Shown here: positions 31,250 through 38,541 of the stretch, in pieces
How positions within the stretch are numbered: position 1 is the stretch's first letter
How the letters are laid out: each line of letters begins with the position of its first letter
NCBI GenBank assembly: GCA_963727465.1
Contig: CAVSGL010000019.1
Span: forward strand, 62,001 to 126,000
Length of the DNA stretch: 64,000 nt
Source of the DNA: VRUE01 sp963727465
GTDB taxonomy: Bacteria; Actinomycetota; Thermoleophilia; Solirubrobacterales; 70-9
Direction: 5' to 3'
The notes under the pieces: generated by a model
What the model was told of the DNA's origin: nothing
Database searches by the model: none
Seen by the model: the letters and a program-made list of their open reading frames with translations, nothing else
Position numbers and translations under genes: made by a program

Positions 31250-33203
31250 CCTGCCCCCGCGCTCGGCGTTGCCCCACCCGACGCTCAGCGCGGAGAGCCG
31301 CGTGCGCCTGCTGCCCCTGGCGACGCTGGCGCTGATCGCCGCCGGAGGCGTGCTGCACCTGGCCGGGGCGCCGACCGCCGGCGACGTCGTCTGGGCGGCG
31401 ACCGTCGTCGCGATGCTCGTGCCGCTGACGGTGGCGATCGCCCGCACGCTGGCCTCCGGCCGGGTCGGGGTCGACGCGATCGCGCTCGTCGCGATGGCGG
31501 GCGCGCTGGCGGTCGGCGAATACCTCGCCGGGGCGGTGATCGCGCTGATGCTCTCCGGCGGCAACGCGCTGGAGGCGACGGCGGCGCGTCGCGCCCGCCA
31601 GGAGCTGACCGCGCTGCTCGAGCGGATGCCGACCGTGGCCCACCGGCGCGTTGCAGCCAACTCCTCCCCCGACCGCGGTCGAGGTTATGACCGCATAGCG
31701 GGGAAAACCTCTACCGCACCCGGGGGAGGCTGGGAGGAGGTGCCGGTGGGCGCTCTGATGGTCGGTGACGAGGTGCTGGTGCGGGCGGGCGAGCTGGTTC
31801 CGGTGGACGGCGCGCTGCTCAGTCCCGAGGCGACGGTCGACGAGTCGGCGCTGACCGGCGAGCCGCTGCCGGTCGCCCACGCGCGCGGCGCGACGGTGCG
31901 CAGCGGCAGCGCCAACGCCGGCGCCGCCTTCGAGCTGCGGGCGACCCGGCTGGTCGCCGACAGCGCCTACGCCAACATCGTCCGCCTCGTGCGCGCGGCG
32001 GAGACGCAGCGCGCCCCATTCGTCCGCCTCGCCGACCGCTACGCGGCGTTCTTCCTGCCGCTCACCCTGGCGATCGCCGCCCTCGCCTGGGCGCTGAGCG
32101 GCGACCCGGTCCGCGCCGTCGCCGTGCTCGTCGTCGCCACGCCCTGCCCGCTGATCCTCGCGGCGCCGATCGCGATCGTCTCCGGCGTCTCGCGCGCCGC
32201 CCGCTCGGGGGTGATCGTCAAGGGCGGCGCCGCGATCGAGCGGCTCGGCGAGGCGCGCACGGTGCTGCTCGACAAGACCGGCACGCTGACGCTCGGCACG
32301 CCCGCCGTGCGCGAGGTGATCGTGCTTGACGCGGGCGCGGGCGCCGGCGAGGCGGAGATCCTGCGCCTGGCCGCGTCGCTCGACCAGCTCTCGGCCCACG
32401 TCCTCGCCGAGGCGCTCGTCCACGACGCCGAGCGGCGCGGGCTCGAGCTCGCCGAGCCGGCCGCGCCGGAAGAGGAGCCGGGCCAGGGAATCGAGGGCGG
32501 GGTGGAGGGGCGGCGGGTCGCGGTCGGCAGCGCCGCCTTCCTGCGCTCGCGCGGCTACCCGGTCGAGGCCGCGGCCGGGGTCGGCGGCGACGGCGACAGC
32601 GCTGGCCTGGCCAAGGTGCTGGTCGGCATCGACGGCGATCTCGCCGCGGTCGTCGTGATGGCCGACCGCCTGCGCGAGGACGCGCGCGAGCTGGCGGGCA
32701 GCCTGCGCGGGACCGGCGTCGGCTGGGTGGCGATGGTGACCGGCGACCGCGCCGCCGTCGCCGAGCGGATCGCTGCCGAGACCGGCCTCGACGAGGTTTT
32801 CGCCGAGCAGAGCCCCGAGCAGAAGCTCGACGTCGTGCGCACGATGCGCGCCGACCCAGGGCGGGCGCCGGTGGTGATGGTCGGCGACGGCGTCAACGAC
32901 GCGCCCGCCCTGGCGCTCGCCGACGTCGGCATCGCGATGGCCGGCCCCGGCGCGACGATCTCCTCCGAGACCGCCGACGCGGTGATCACCGTCGACCGCA
33001 TCGACCGCGTCGCCAGCGCCGTCGCCGTCGGCCGCCGCGCCCTGCACATCGCCCGCCAGAGCGTCGTCTTCGGGATCGGGCTCAGCGCCGTCGCGATGGT
33101 CGTCGCCGCGTTCGGCTACATACCGCCGCTGGCCGGCGCCCTGTTGCAGGAGGGCATTGATGTGGCGGTCATCCTCAACGCCCTGCGAGCTCTGACGGAC
33201 TGA
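31242..33203 (+). CDS. P1B-type heavy-metal-translocating ATPase
   Basis: A 653-residue metal-transporting ATPase without an N-terminal metal-binding domain. Actuator motif ALTGEPLP, membrane CPx motif TPCPLILAAP (Cys302), phosphorylation motif DKTGTLT (Asp344) and hinge GDGVNDAPAL are all present. The CPL variant and short length fit the zinc/cadmium/lead-like or poorly defined P1B groups. A foreign segment of about 20 residues (DRGRGYDRIAGKTSTAPGG, near 144-162) in the actuator region is encoded by a 43-nt dispersed palindrome (31675-31717). It is a surface-loop position, so the enzyme could remain functional. Overlaps the permease gene upstream. Confidence 0.92.
   Translation: MRSLPPRSALPHPTLSAESRVRLLPLATLALIAAGGVLHLAGAPTAGDVVWAATVVAMLVPLTVAIARTLASGRVGVDAIALVAMAGALAVGEYLAGAVIALMLSGGNALEATAARRARQELTALLERMPTVAHRRVAANSSPDRGRGYDRIAGKTSTAPGGGWEEVPVGALMVGDEVLVRAGELVPVDGALLSPEATVDESALTGEPLPVAHARGATVRSGSANAGAAFELRATRLVADSAYANIVRLVRAAETQRAPFVRLADRYAAFFLPLTLAIAALAWALSGDPVRAVAVLVVATPCPLILAAPIAIVSGVSRAARSGVIVKGGAAIERLGEARTVLLDKTGTLTLGTPAVREVIVLDAGAGAGEAEILRLAASLDQLSAHVLAEALVHDAERRGLELAEPAAPEEEPGQGIEGGVEGRRVAVGSAAFLRSRGYPVEAAAGVGGDGDSAGLAKVLVGIDGDLAAVVVMADRLREDARELAGSLRGTGVGWVAMVTGDRAAVAERIAAETGLDEVFAEQSPEQKLDVVRTMRADPGRAPVVMVGDGVNDAPALALADVGIAMAGPGATISSETADAVITVDRIDRVASAVAVGRRALHIARQSVVFGIGLSAVAMVVAAFGYIPPLAGALLQEGIDVAVILNALRALTD
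31675..31717. repeat. 43-nt dispersed palindromic element, copy 2 (in-frame in P-ATPase)
   Basis: Aligns without gaps to copies at 6233, 33326 and 53513. Arms gcggtcgaggtt and aacctctaccgc flank the atagcg loop. An outer stem (cctccccc at 31663 with gggggagg at 31722) extends the hairpin. It is translated as RGRGYDRIAGKTST within the ATPase actuator domain. Confidence 0.85.
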
Positions 33204-33204
33204 G

Positions 33205-33308
33205 CGAGGCCCGGGGGGTCCCCCTGCGAAAACCCGCATTGCCGCGGCCTGAAGGGTTCTTGACGGGAAGTGCTCACAAGTTTTCTCCGGGGGACCCCCC
33301 GGGCCTCG
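33205..33308. repeat. ~102-nt structured repeat, copy A
   Basis: Terminal arms of 20 bases (cgaggcccggggggtccccc and its exact complement) enclose a conserved core: gaaaac, a ccgc/gcgg hairpin, cctgaagggttcttgacggg, aagtgctcacaa and gttttc. It begins one base after the P-ATPase stop. Copies B (37285, inverted) and C (43990) share the core but have different outer arms. Confidence 0.8.
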
Positions 33309-33325
33309 CACCGAACCCCCGGGGT

Positions 33326-33368
33326 GCGGTCGAGGTTTTGATCGGATAGCGCCGAAAAGCTCTACTGC
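33326..33368. repeat. 43-nt dispersed palindromic element, copy 3
   Basis: Ungapped match to the other three copies, with arms gcggtcgaggtttt and aaaagctctactgc and the ggatagcg loop. It sits 17 bases after structured repeat A in an intergenic region. Although not translated, the frame used in copies 2 and 4 is still open here. Confidence 0.8.
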
Positions 33369-33532
33369 GGGGTGGCCGGCGTGCGATTTGGACACGGATA
33401 TCCGGAGCGGGGAATTGGCGCAAATGGCTCTGTAGAGCCGTCCGATGCATCCTCTAGCTTCAAGGGACAGACGAAAAGCGCCCCCGCGCAGTTGCAGCTG
33501 CCGGGGGCATGACATAGGAGGTAGTCGCTCCC
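33369..33532. other. Remaining intergenic leader before the 98-residue protein gene
   Basis: With the two repeats, the gene-free stretch 33204-33532 is fully accounted for except this part. It holds a 7-bp hairpin (gcccccg at 33480 with cgggggc near 33502) and a good ribosome site (taggaggt at 33515-33522). I see no further gene or RNA signature. Confidence 0.4.
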
Positions 33533-33829
33533 ATGCAACGCAAGCGTAGTCACGCAGCCAAAACGGCCACCCGTACCGAGCACGCACGGGACGTTCGCGA
33601 CTGGGCGGTGGTCCTCACCCACGTCCTCGCGATCGAGCCCGAGCACCTGACGGTTCTCGACCTCGCCCGCTCGCTCGACGCCGCGCCCGGCGACTTCAGC
33701 CGCCCCGACGCCGTCGAGCGCGCCGTCCGCGACCTGACCGGCGCCGGCCTGCTCGAGATCGCCGCCGCCGAGGTCCACCCAACCCCCGCCGCCCGCGCCT
33801 TCCTCGAGCTGCTCGAAAGCGGGGTGTAG
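33533..33829 (+). CDS. Small winged-helix-like hypothetical protein
   Basis: A 98-residue soluble protein. The N-terminus is basic (MQRKRSHAAKTATRTEHARD). The rest reads as a small alpha/beta winged-helix: VLTHVLAIEPEHLTVLDLAR, AVERAVRDLTGAGLLEIAA and a short wing (EVHPTPAARAFLEL). Such folds occur in transcription regulators that score an effector through a DNA-binding head. A clear ribosome site (taggaggt) supports the start. It stands alone between the repeats and the Panacea pair; function unknown. Confidence 0.6.
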   Translation: MQRKRSHAAKTATRTEHARDVRDWAVVLTHVLAIEPEHLTVLDLARSLDAAPGDFSRPDAVERAVRDLTGAGLLEIAAAEVHPTPAARAFLELLESGV

Positions 33830-33941
33830 CTATTTGTCAACAGCGGCCAACGTGGATTCGCGTCCGTAGCAGAGCCCTACAATGAATTCAAGGGATTCCC
33901 CCGCAATGTGCGGGAATTATTCTTCTTCGCAAGGTATTCGC

Positions 33942-34535
33942 ATGGCCGGATTCGATCGAAATCGCTTTGAGGCGCTGGTCCTCCACGTAGCTCATCGCCG
34001 CAGAGACGATGAGCGGTTTGGCCGTACCAAGCTCGCCAAGGTGCTCTTCTACTCTGATTTCTCCATCTACCAGGACCAGGGAGAACCGCTCACTGGCGCT
34101 ACCTATATCCGTATGCCGTTCGGGCCGTTTCCTCAGGCGCTCGAGGAAACGGAGACGGCGCTGGAGGCAAAGGGCCTGGCTGTACTTGCTCACGAGGGCG
34201 AGGGCGAATATGAGGAGAAGCGGATCATCCCCACGAAAAGCCCCCCTGATCTGCGGGACTTTTTCGAGGACTGGCAGATTCAGGTCGTCAACGACTGGAT
34301 CGACCGGGTGGCCGCCGCGACCGCGACGCAGATCTCGGAGATGTCACATCACCATCCAGGGTGGCGGCTTGCCCAAAGAAACGGGGAGACGATTCCCTAT
34401 GAGACCGCGGTTCTGCCTCAGTCGCGTCCAACCGGCTACGAGGCTTCGCGCGCAAAGGAGGTGGCGCGTGGTCTCGGGTGGCAGTCCGACGATGGGGAAT
34501 GGATCTGGGAACGGAGCAACGACCAGGACGAATAG
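33942..34535 (+). CDS. Panacea-domain (DUF4065/SocA-like) antitoxin
   Basis: A 197-residue protein with the Panacea/DUF4065 pattern: an early GRTKLAKVLFYSDFSIYQDQ segment, TGATYIRMPFGPFPQALEET, then a helical C-terminus with MSHHHPGWRLAQRNGETIPYE. Panacea proteins serve as antitoxins for very diverse partner toxins and are related to the SocA proteolysis adaptor. A small gene overlaps its 3' end, as expected for the toxin. The ATG at 33942 is chosen over upstream in-frame ATGs for homology to the family start. GC content is clearly lower than neighbours, suggesting acquisition. Confidence 0.8.
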   Translation: MAGFDRNRFEALVLHVAHRRRDDERFGRTKLAKVLFYSDFSIYQDQGEPLTGATYIRMPFGPFPQALEETETALEAKGLAVLAHEGEGEYEEKRIIPTKSPPDLRDFFEDWQIQVVNDWIDRVAAATATQISEMSHHHPGWRLAQRNGETIPYETAVLPQSRPTGYEASRAKEVARGLGWQSDDGEWIWERSNDQDE

Positions 34536-34788
34536 GGTCAAGCGGAGCACGCTCTACGAAGAATGTCGTGTCGAGATCGAGGCGGCTCATCCTCGCGTCG
34601 CGAAGGAGCGATTCTTCGAGCAGCTTGACGCTTTCATGGTCATCTGTGACGTAGAGGCGGACGCGTTCCACGTCGGAGGCGCAACGTTCTATATGCAGAC
34701 GCCCGAAGACTTCTCGCCGATCCTGATGATCTATTTCACGCACGCTTCCGGTCAAATCGTGCTGCAAGCCGTTCACGCCGTCGACTGA
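34468..34788 (+). CDS. Small protein overlapping Panacea gene, candidate toxin
   Basis: About 106 residues from GTG 34468, chosen because aaaggagg lies 5 bases before it; ATG 34492 is an alternative. The first ~25 residues (Gly/Ser/Thr-rich) overlap the Panacea reading frame and may be poorly structured. The remainder (LYEECRVEIEAAHPRVAKER, then FHVGGATFYMQTPEDF and SPILMIYFTHASGQIVLQAV) looks like a small alpha-plus-beta fold with three or four strands. I do not recognise a toxin family. Its position makes it the probable toxin neutralised by the Panacea protein. Confidence 0.5.
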   Translation: MVSGGSPTMGNGSGNGATTRTNRVKRSTLYEECRVEIEAAHPRVAKERFFEQLDAFMVICDVEADAFHVGGATFYMQTPEDFSPILMIYFTHASGQIVLQAVHAVD

Positions 34789-34803
34789 GTACGCGCCGGA
34801 CGG

Positions 34804-34843
34804 CTGCCGCCTTTCCCCCCGACGTATAGGGGAAAGGCGGCAG
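34804..34843. terminator. 15-bp hairpin between convergent genes
   Basis: Arms ctgccgcctttcccc and ggggaaaggcggcag are perfectly complementary around an 10-base loop. It lies between the Panacea pair (plus) and the cupredoxin gene (minus) and can end both transcripts. Confidence 0.7.
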
Positions 34844-34859
34844 TGCGCCTCCCAAGCCT

Positions 34860-35354
34860 CTATTCGACCGTGAGCGTGCCGTACATGCCCTGGGCATAGT
34901 GGCCCGGGATGTTGCAGAACATCACGTACTTGCCCGGCTTGAGGTTGAATTCTTCGGACTTGGTCTCGCCCGGCTCGACGTCGGCGATCTCGCCGGCCTC
35001 TTCGGCCGTCTCGTCGAGCTTCTCCTCATCGACGTCGCCGTTGGCTTCGGTGGGGAGCTTGGCCGGGTTCATGTTCGTCCTGAACAGCACCAGCTCGTGC
35101 TCCATCGACCCTTCGTTGGGGGCTTCGATCTTCGTCTTCCCGGCCTTCGCCGTGGCGTCTTTCGGGCTGAAGTAGAAGTCGCCCATGTCGATCGTCAGCG
35201 TCGCGGTCGCACCGCCGCCGCTCGCCGCGCCCGCGTTCTCGTTCTCGGTCGTCGTCGTCGTCGTGCTGCTGTCGCCCCCGCAGCCGGCGATGAAGAGTGC
35301 CGCGACGACCAGCAACGCCAGTGGGATCAGCGGTGTGTGTCGTGAGATCTTCAT
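34860..35354 (-). CDS. Cupredoxin-like (blue copper) lipoprotein
   Basis: A 164-residue exported lipoprotein: signal peptide with lipobox FIAGC (lipidated Cys25), a Thr/Gly/Ala-rich spacer, then a plastocyanin/azurin-type domain. Type 1 copper ligands are visible as His86 (MEHELVL), Cys147 (MFCNIPGH), His152 and Met157 (GHYAQGM). An acidic insertion (about 104-125) lies between the first ligand and the C-terminal loop. It probably carries single electrons at the outer membrane face, or senses or stores copper. Start at 35354 (second of two adjacent Met codons) has gaggtgg just upstream. Confidence 0.88.
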   Translation of the reverse strand: MKISRHTPLIPLALLVVAALFIAGCGGDSSTTTTTTENENAGAASGGGATATLTIDMGDFYFSPKDATAKAGKTKIEAPNEGSMEHELVLFRTNMNPAKLPTEANGDVDEEKLDETAEEAGEIADVEPGETKSEEFNLKPGKYVMFCNIPGHYAQGMYGTLTVE

Positions 35355-35635
35355 CATCCACCTCGAATCGGTCGGGGCGGGGCCAGTCTGCCTCCCACGC
35401 CGCGCCGTTTTTTCTCGTTGCGGCCATCCACTCATATCCATCGGGTCGGTTCATCAGAGATCGGCCGCAGCGAGGTGGGGAGATTTCCGCGACTTTTGCT
35501 GCACAGTTTCATGTAGAGGTTCGGTGTTTTGCCGCGCGCCGTGCCTGAGCTTGTGCGGGTGCGCACGCGTTTGTGAGGTCTGTGAGCGGGGTCACGTTGC
35601 GGCGCCGGGAAGTCCGTCACGGTCCCGCGCTGCTC

Positions 35636-36139
35636 ATGAAACACACATATTCCACTCGCACATTTCTCATACTCGTCCTCGTCCTCGCGCTCGTCGTCCC
35701 AGCGGTCGCCCTCGCCGCCCCCGGCGGCGACGGCGGCGAGCAGATCGGGCTCGGGCAGGCGCGGCCGGCGCTGGCGCCGCTGACCGCACCGGTCAAGCGC
35801 TTCCACCGCGCGATCCGCGTCGGCGTCCACCGCATCCGCCTCGCCCGCCACCGCCGCGCCGCCCGGCAGCAGCGCGAACGGGAAGAGACCTTCGCCGCGC
35901 TCCCCGGCGGCGTCTCGCAAGCCACCCTGGACGCAATCGGCGCCTGCGAGTCCGGCGGGAATCCCGCTGCCGTCAGCGCGGATGGCACCTACAGGGGAAA
36001 GTTCCAATTTGACGCCGGAACCTGGGCGTCTGTTGGCGGCACGGGCGACCCCGCGGTAGCTTCGGAGGCGGAGCAGGACTACCGGGCGGCTTTGCTCTAC
36101 GCCCGCTCCGGTTCCAGCCCCTGGCCGGTCTGCGGCTGA
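35636..36139 (+). CDS. Secreted Rpf-like transglycosylase-domain protein
   Basis: A 167-residue exported protein: signal peptide (about 1-28, ending VALAAP), a basic linker (FHRAIRVGVHRIRLARHRRAAR) and a C-terminal domain of the resuscitation-promoting-factor/lysozyme-like type (TLDAIGACESGGNPAAVSAD, GKFQFDAGTWASVGG, ALLYARSGSSPWPVCG). The catalytic Glu is in ACESGGNP. Such domains cleave peptidoglycan glycan strands and stimulate growth or dormancy exit in actinobacteria. It stands 18 bases before the HD-domain gene, perhaps in one operon. Confidence 0.88.
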   Translation: MKHTYSTRTFLILVLVLALVVPAVALAAPGGDGGEQIGLGQARPALAPLTAPVKRFHRAIRVGVHRIRLARHRRAARQQREREETFAALPGGVSQATLDAIGACESGGNPAAVSADGTYRGKFQFDAGTWASVGGTGDPAVASEAEQDYRAALLYARSGSSPWPVCG

Positions 36140-36156
36140 CCGACCGCGCTCCTACG

Positions 36157-37014
36157 ATGGCCTCGATGAATGACGAGGCCATCCCCGCGCCCGATCCCGA
36201 CGGTCCTCGTCGCAAGCCTCCCGAAGAGGCGATAGCCGAGGCCCGGGTTCGGGCGCCGACGCGGGGGAACCGGAAGCTGGAGCAGTTCCTCGACGCGGTC
36301 AACGGGGACGAGCAGGTGCGGGCGTGGTGGTACATGGCGCAGGTCCACGCCGAGCGGCTCGGGATGTCCGATCACTCGTGGGTGCACACCCAGATCGTGC
36401 TGAACATCGCCCTGCGGCTGCTGCGGCTGCTGGTCAAGGCGGGGGTCGAGCCGGCGGTTGTCGCCGACCACGGGATGTCGGCGCGCGACGCCGAGGTCGT
36501 CGTCGCCGGCGGGGCGCTGCTGCACGACGTCGGCATGTCGATCCACCGCGCCGACCACGAGGCCTACAGCCTCTTCCTCGCCAGCGGCGCGCTCGAACGG
36601 CTGCTCACCGGTCCCTATAAGGAGCCGAAGCGGACGATCGTCGCCGCCGAGATCCTGCACGCGATCATCGGCCACCGCCGCCGGGGCGAGCCCTACACGC
36701 TCGAGGCCGGCGTCGTGCGCGTCGCCGACGCGCTCGACATGGCCCAGGGGCGCACGCGGATACCGCTGGAGGCCGGCCAGGAGGGGATCCACTCGATTTC
36801 CGCTGCGGCTGTCGACGAGGTGCGGATCGAGCCGGGGGATGAGCGGCCGGTTCGGCTCGAGATCGAGCTCAACAACTCGGCCGGCATCTTCCAGGTCGAC
36901 GACCTGCTGGCAACGAAGATCCGCGACACGCCGCTGGCGGGCCGGGTCGAAGTCGTCGCCGAGATCAGCGGCGAGACGGAGAAAAGGCTGCTCAGCGGCT
37001 TCCGGCTGGACTAA
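36157..37014 (+). CDS. HD-domain phosphohydrolase
   Basis: A 285-residue soluble protein with an HD metal-dependent hydrolase domain: WVHTQIVLNIALRL (His77), GGALLHDVGMSIHRADHE (His123-Asp124), AEILHAIIGH and RVADALDMAQGRTRI supplying the last metal ligand. The C-terminal ~70 residues (VDEVRIEP..RLEIELNNSAGIFQVD) form a small beta domain seen in archaeal and bacterial HD proteins of this kind. Substrate unknown; phosphorylated nucleotides or phosphomonoesters are usual. Its stop overlaps the convergent small membrane gene by 4 bases. Confidence 0.85.
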   Translation: MASMNDEAIPAPDPDGPRRKPPEEAIAEARVRAPTRGNRKLEQFLDAVNGDEQVRAWWYMAQVHAERLGMSDHSWVHTQIVLNIALRLLRLLVKAGVEPAVVADHGMSARDAEVVVAGGALLHDVGMSIHRADHEAYSLFLASGALERLLTGPYKEPKRTIVAAEILHAIIGHRRRGEPYTLEAGVVRVADALDMAQGRTRIPLEAGQEGIHSISAAAVDEVRIEPGDERPVRLEIELNNSAGIFQVDDLLATKIRDTPLAGRVEVVAEISGETEKRLLSGFRLD

Positions 37015-37265
37015 CCGAGACGCTCAAGCGTCTGCTTGCGCATTTCCTTGCGCTTCTCAAGCCGCCCCTGGATCAGCGACAGCACGATCACCAGCAGCGC
37101 AAAGAACCCGATCACGCCAAAGCAGAAGAACGTGATCGTCTTGTCGGTGGTAGGCCCCGCAAGCCCCACCCCGTTCTCCGCCAGAGCCGCCGGCGCGGCG
37201 AGAAGCAGCATCACCAACACCGCAACCAGTGCGGCGGGAATGCTTTGACGGAGCGAAAGCTTCAT
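37011..37265 (-). CDS. Small exported single-pass membrane protein
   Basis: An 84-residue protein with an N-terminal signal peptide (MKLSLRQSIPAALVAVLVML, cleavage near AALA-EN), a short outside segment (NGVGLAGPTTDKTI), one membrane helix (FFCFGVIGFFALLVIVLSLI) and a basic cytoplasmic tail (QGRLEKRKEMRKQTLERLG). No family recognised. The start at 37265 is preferred, as upstream in-frame codons run into structured repeat B. It is divergent from uppP. Confidence 0.65.
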   Translation of the reverse strand: MKLSLRQSIPAALVAVLVMLLLAAPAALAENGVGLAGPTTDKTITFFCFGVIGFFALLVIVLSLIQGRLEKRKEMRKQTLERLG

Positions 37266-37284
37266 AGCAGCGGGGAATCTATAG

Positions 37285-37386
37285 CAACAGGCGGGTGTCC
37301 CCTGCGGGAAGCATTGGAGCACTTCCCGGCAAGAACCCGTTAGGCCGCTTCTATGCGGGCTTCCAGCAGGGGATACCCGCCTGTTG
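37285..37386. repeat. ~102-nt structured repeat, copy B (inverted)
   Basis: Outer arms of 21 bases (caacaggcgggtgtcccctgc at the left) pair with one mismatch. Read on the minus strand the core matches copies A and C, except that the inner pair gaaaac/gttttc has become gaagc/gcttc, a paired change. It lies 18 bases before the uppP start. Confidence 0.8.
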
Positions 37387-37404
37387 CCCTAGGATGCCCC
37401 GCCA

Positions 37405-38247
37405 ATGTCCGAGCTAGAGGCCCTGCTGCTGGGCGTGGTCCAGGGACTGACCGAGTTCCTGCCGATCTCGTCCTCCGGCCACCTGATTCTCGTCCCCTGG
37501 CTACAGGACTACACGTTCCTGATCGAACACCCGCACTTCAACAAGACCTTCGACGTCGCCCTGCACGTCGGCACGCTGGTCGCGGCGATCGGCTACTTCC
37601 GCAACGAGGTGATCGCGCTGATCCGCGGCTTCGTCGAGGCGCTGCGATTGCGCGCGGTCGAGACGCCGGTGCAGCGGCTCTCGGTGGCGATCGCCGTCGG
37701 CACGATCCCGGCCGCGATCGCCGGCGGCCTCGGCGCCAAGTTCTTCGAAGACACCCTGGGCGAGCCCTGGATGATCGCCCTACAGCTGATCTTCTTCGGC
37801 GCGCTGCTGTTCTACGCCGACCGCCTGCCGCAGCGGACCTCGCTCGAGCAGACCTCGATCAGGGATGGCTTCTACATCGGCCTGGCGCAGGTCCTGGCGC
37901 TCGCGCCGGGAACCTCGCGCTCGGGGATCACGATCACCGCCGCCCGCTACCTCGGCCTCGACCGCGACGCCGCGGCGCGCTTCTCCTTCCTGCTGCTGAT
38001 CCCCGTTGTCGCCGGCGCCGCGATCTACAAGGGTTTCAGCGCCGCGCACGAAGGGCTGCCGAGCGGCGTCGCCGGCCCGATGATCGTCGGCACGATCGCC
38101 GCCGCCGTCTCCGGCTACCTCGCGATCGCCTTCCTCCTGCGCCTCGTCCGCACCTCCTCCTACGCCCCCTTCGTCTACTACCGCTACGTCGTCGGCGTGG
38201 CCGTCCTCCTGATCATCGCCACCGGCCTCCGTCCCGCCACGTTCTGA
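37405..38247 (+). CDS. uppP: Undecaprenyl-diphosphatase UppP (BacA)
   Basis: An integral membrane phosphatase that recycles undecaprenyl pyrophosphate to the monophosphate carrier needed for peptidoglycan and other wall polymers; overexpression gives bacitracin resistance. The 280-residue protein has the two family motifs, QGLTEFLPISSSGHL (13-27) and APGTSRSGITITAAR (about 171-185), plus eight hydrophobic segments. Structured repeat B occupies its 5' leader. Two hairpins follow the gene. Confidence 0.96.
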   Translation: MSELEALLLGVVQGLTEFLPISSSGHLILVPWLQDYTFLIEHPHFNKTFDVALHVGTLVAAIGYFRNEVIALIRGFVEALRLRAVETPVQRLSVAIAVGTIPAAIAGGLGAKFFEDTLGEPWMIALQLIFFGALLFYADRLPQRTSLEQTSIRDGFYIGLAQVLALAPGTSRSGITITAARYLGLDRDAAARFSFLLLIPVVAGAAIYKGFSAAHEGLPSGVAGPMIVGTIAAAVSGYLAIAFLLRLVRTSSYAPFVYYRYVVGVAVLLIIATGLRPATF

Positions 38248-38253
38248 CGGAAG

Positions 38254-38293
38254 ATGAAGCCTTGTGTCCCCGGTGAGGGACACAAGGCTTCAT
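38254..38293 (+). terminator. 17-bp perfect hairpin after uppP
   Basis: Arms atgaagccttgtgtccc and its exact complement enclose cggtga, starting 7 bases after the stop. No T-run. A strong transcription stop or an mRNA-stabilising hairpin. Confidence 0.7.
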
Positions 38294-38319
38294 GAGGGGC
38301 ACGGGCGGCCCCAGGAAAT

Positions 38320-38350
38320 GCAAACGGCCCGGGGCAGGCGGGCCGTTTGC
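38320..38350 (+). terminator. Second hairpin downstream of uppP
   Basis: Arms gcaaacggccc and gggccgtttgc (11 bp, perfect) around a nine-base loop, 26 bases after the first hairpin. The pair probably insulates the phosphate operon downstream. Confidence 0.55.
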
Positions 38351-38469
38351 GACGAGAGAGGAGTCTCGTGAGGCTTCATCATGGACGGCGCCCGCCCGGC
38401 TCGGGTGAACATTTCGATAATGGCGGCGCCGGGTTCGGCGCCCCGATTCCGCAAATTACGCATTTACGC

Positions 38470-38491
38470 CTGTGAAAATCCTGTAAAAGCA
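38470..38491 (+). promoter_or_regulatory. Candidate Pho box before the PhoB-like regulator gene
   Basis: Two 11-base units, ctgtgaaaatc and ctgtaaaagca, give CTGT repeats spaced 11 bases apart, as in the PhoB box. The site is ~50-70 bases before the regulator start, suggesting autoregulation. The reverse complement of the units upstream of pstS contains the same (C/T)TGTGAA motif. Confidence 0.55.
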
Positions 38492-38541
38492 GGCACTTCG
38501 TCGATGGCCCGCCGTCCGGCGTGCATAGAATTCCCCCGCCG

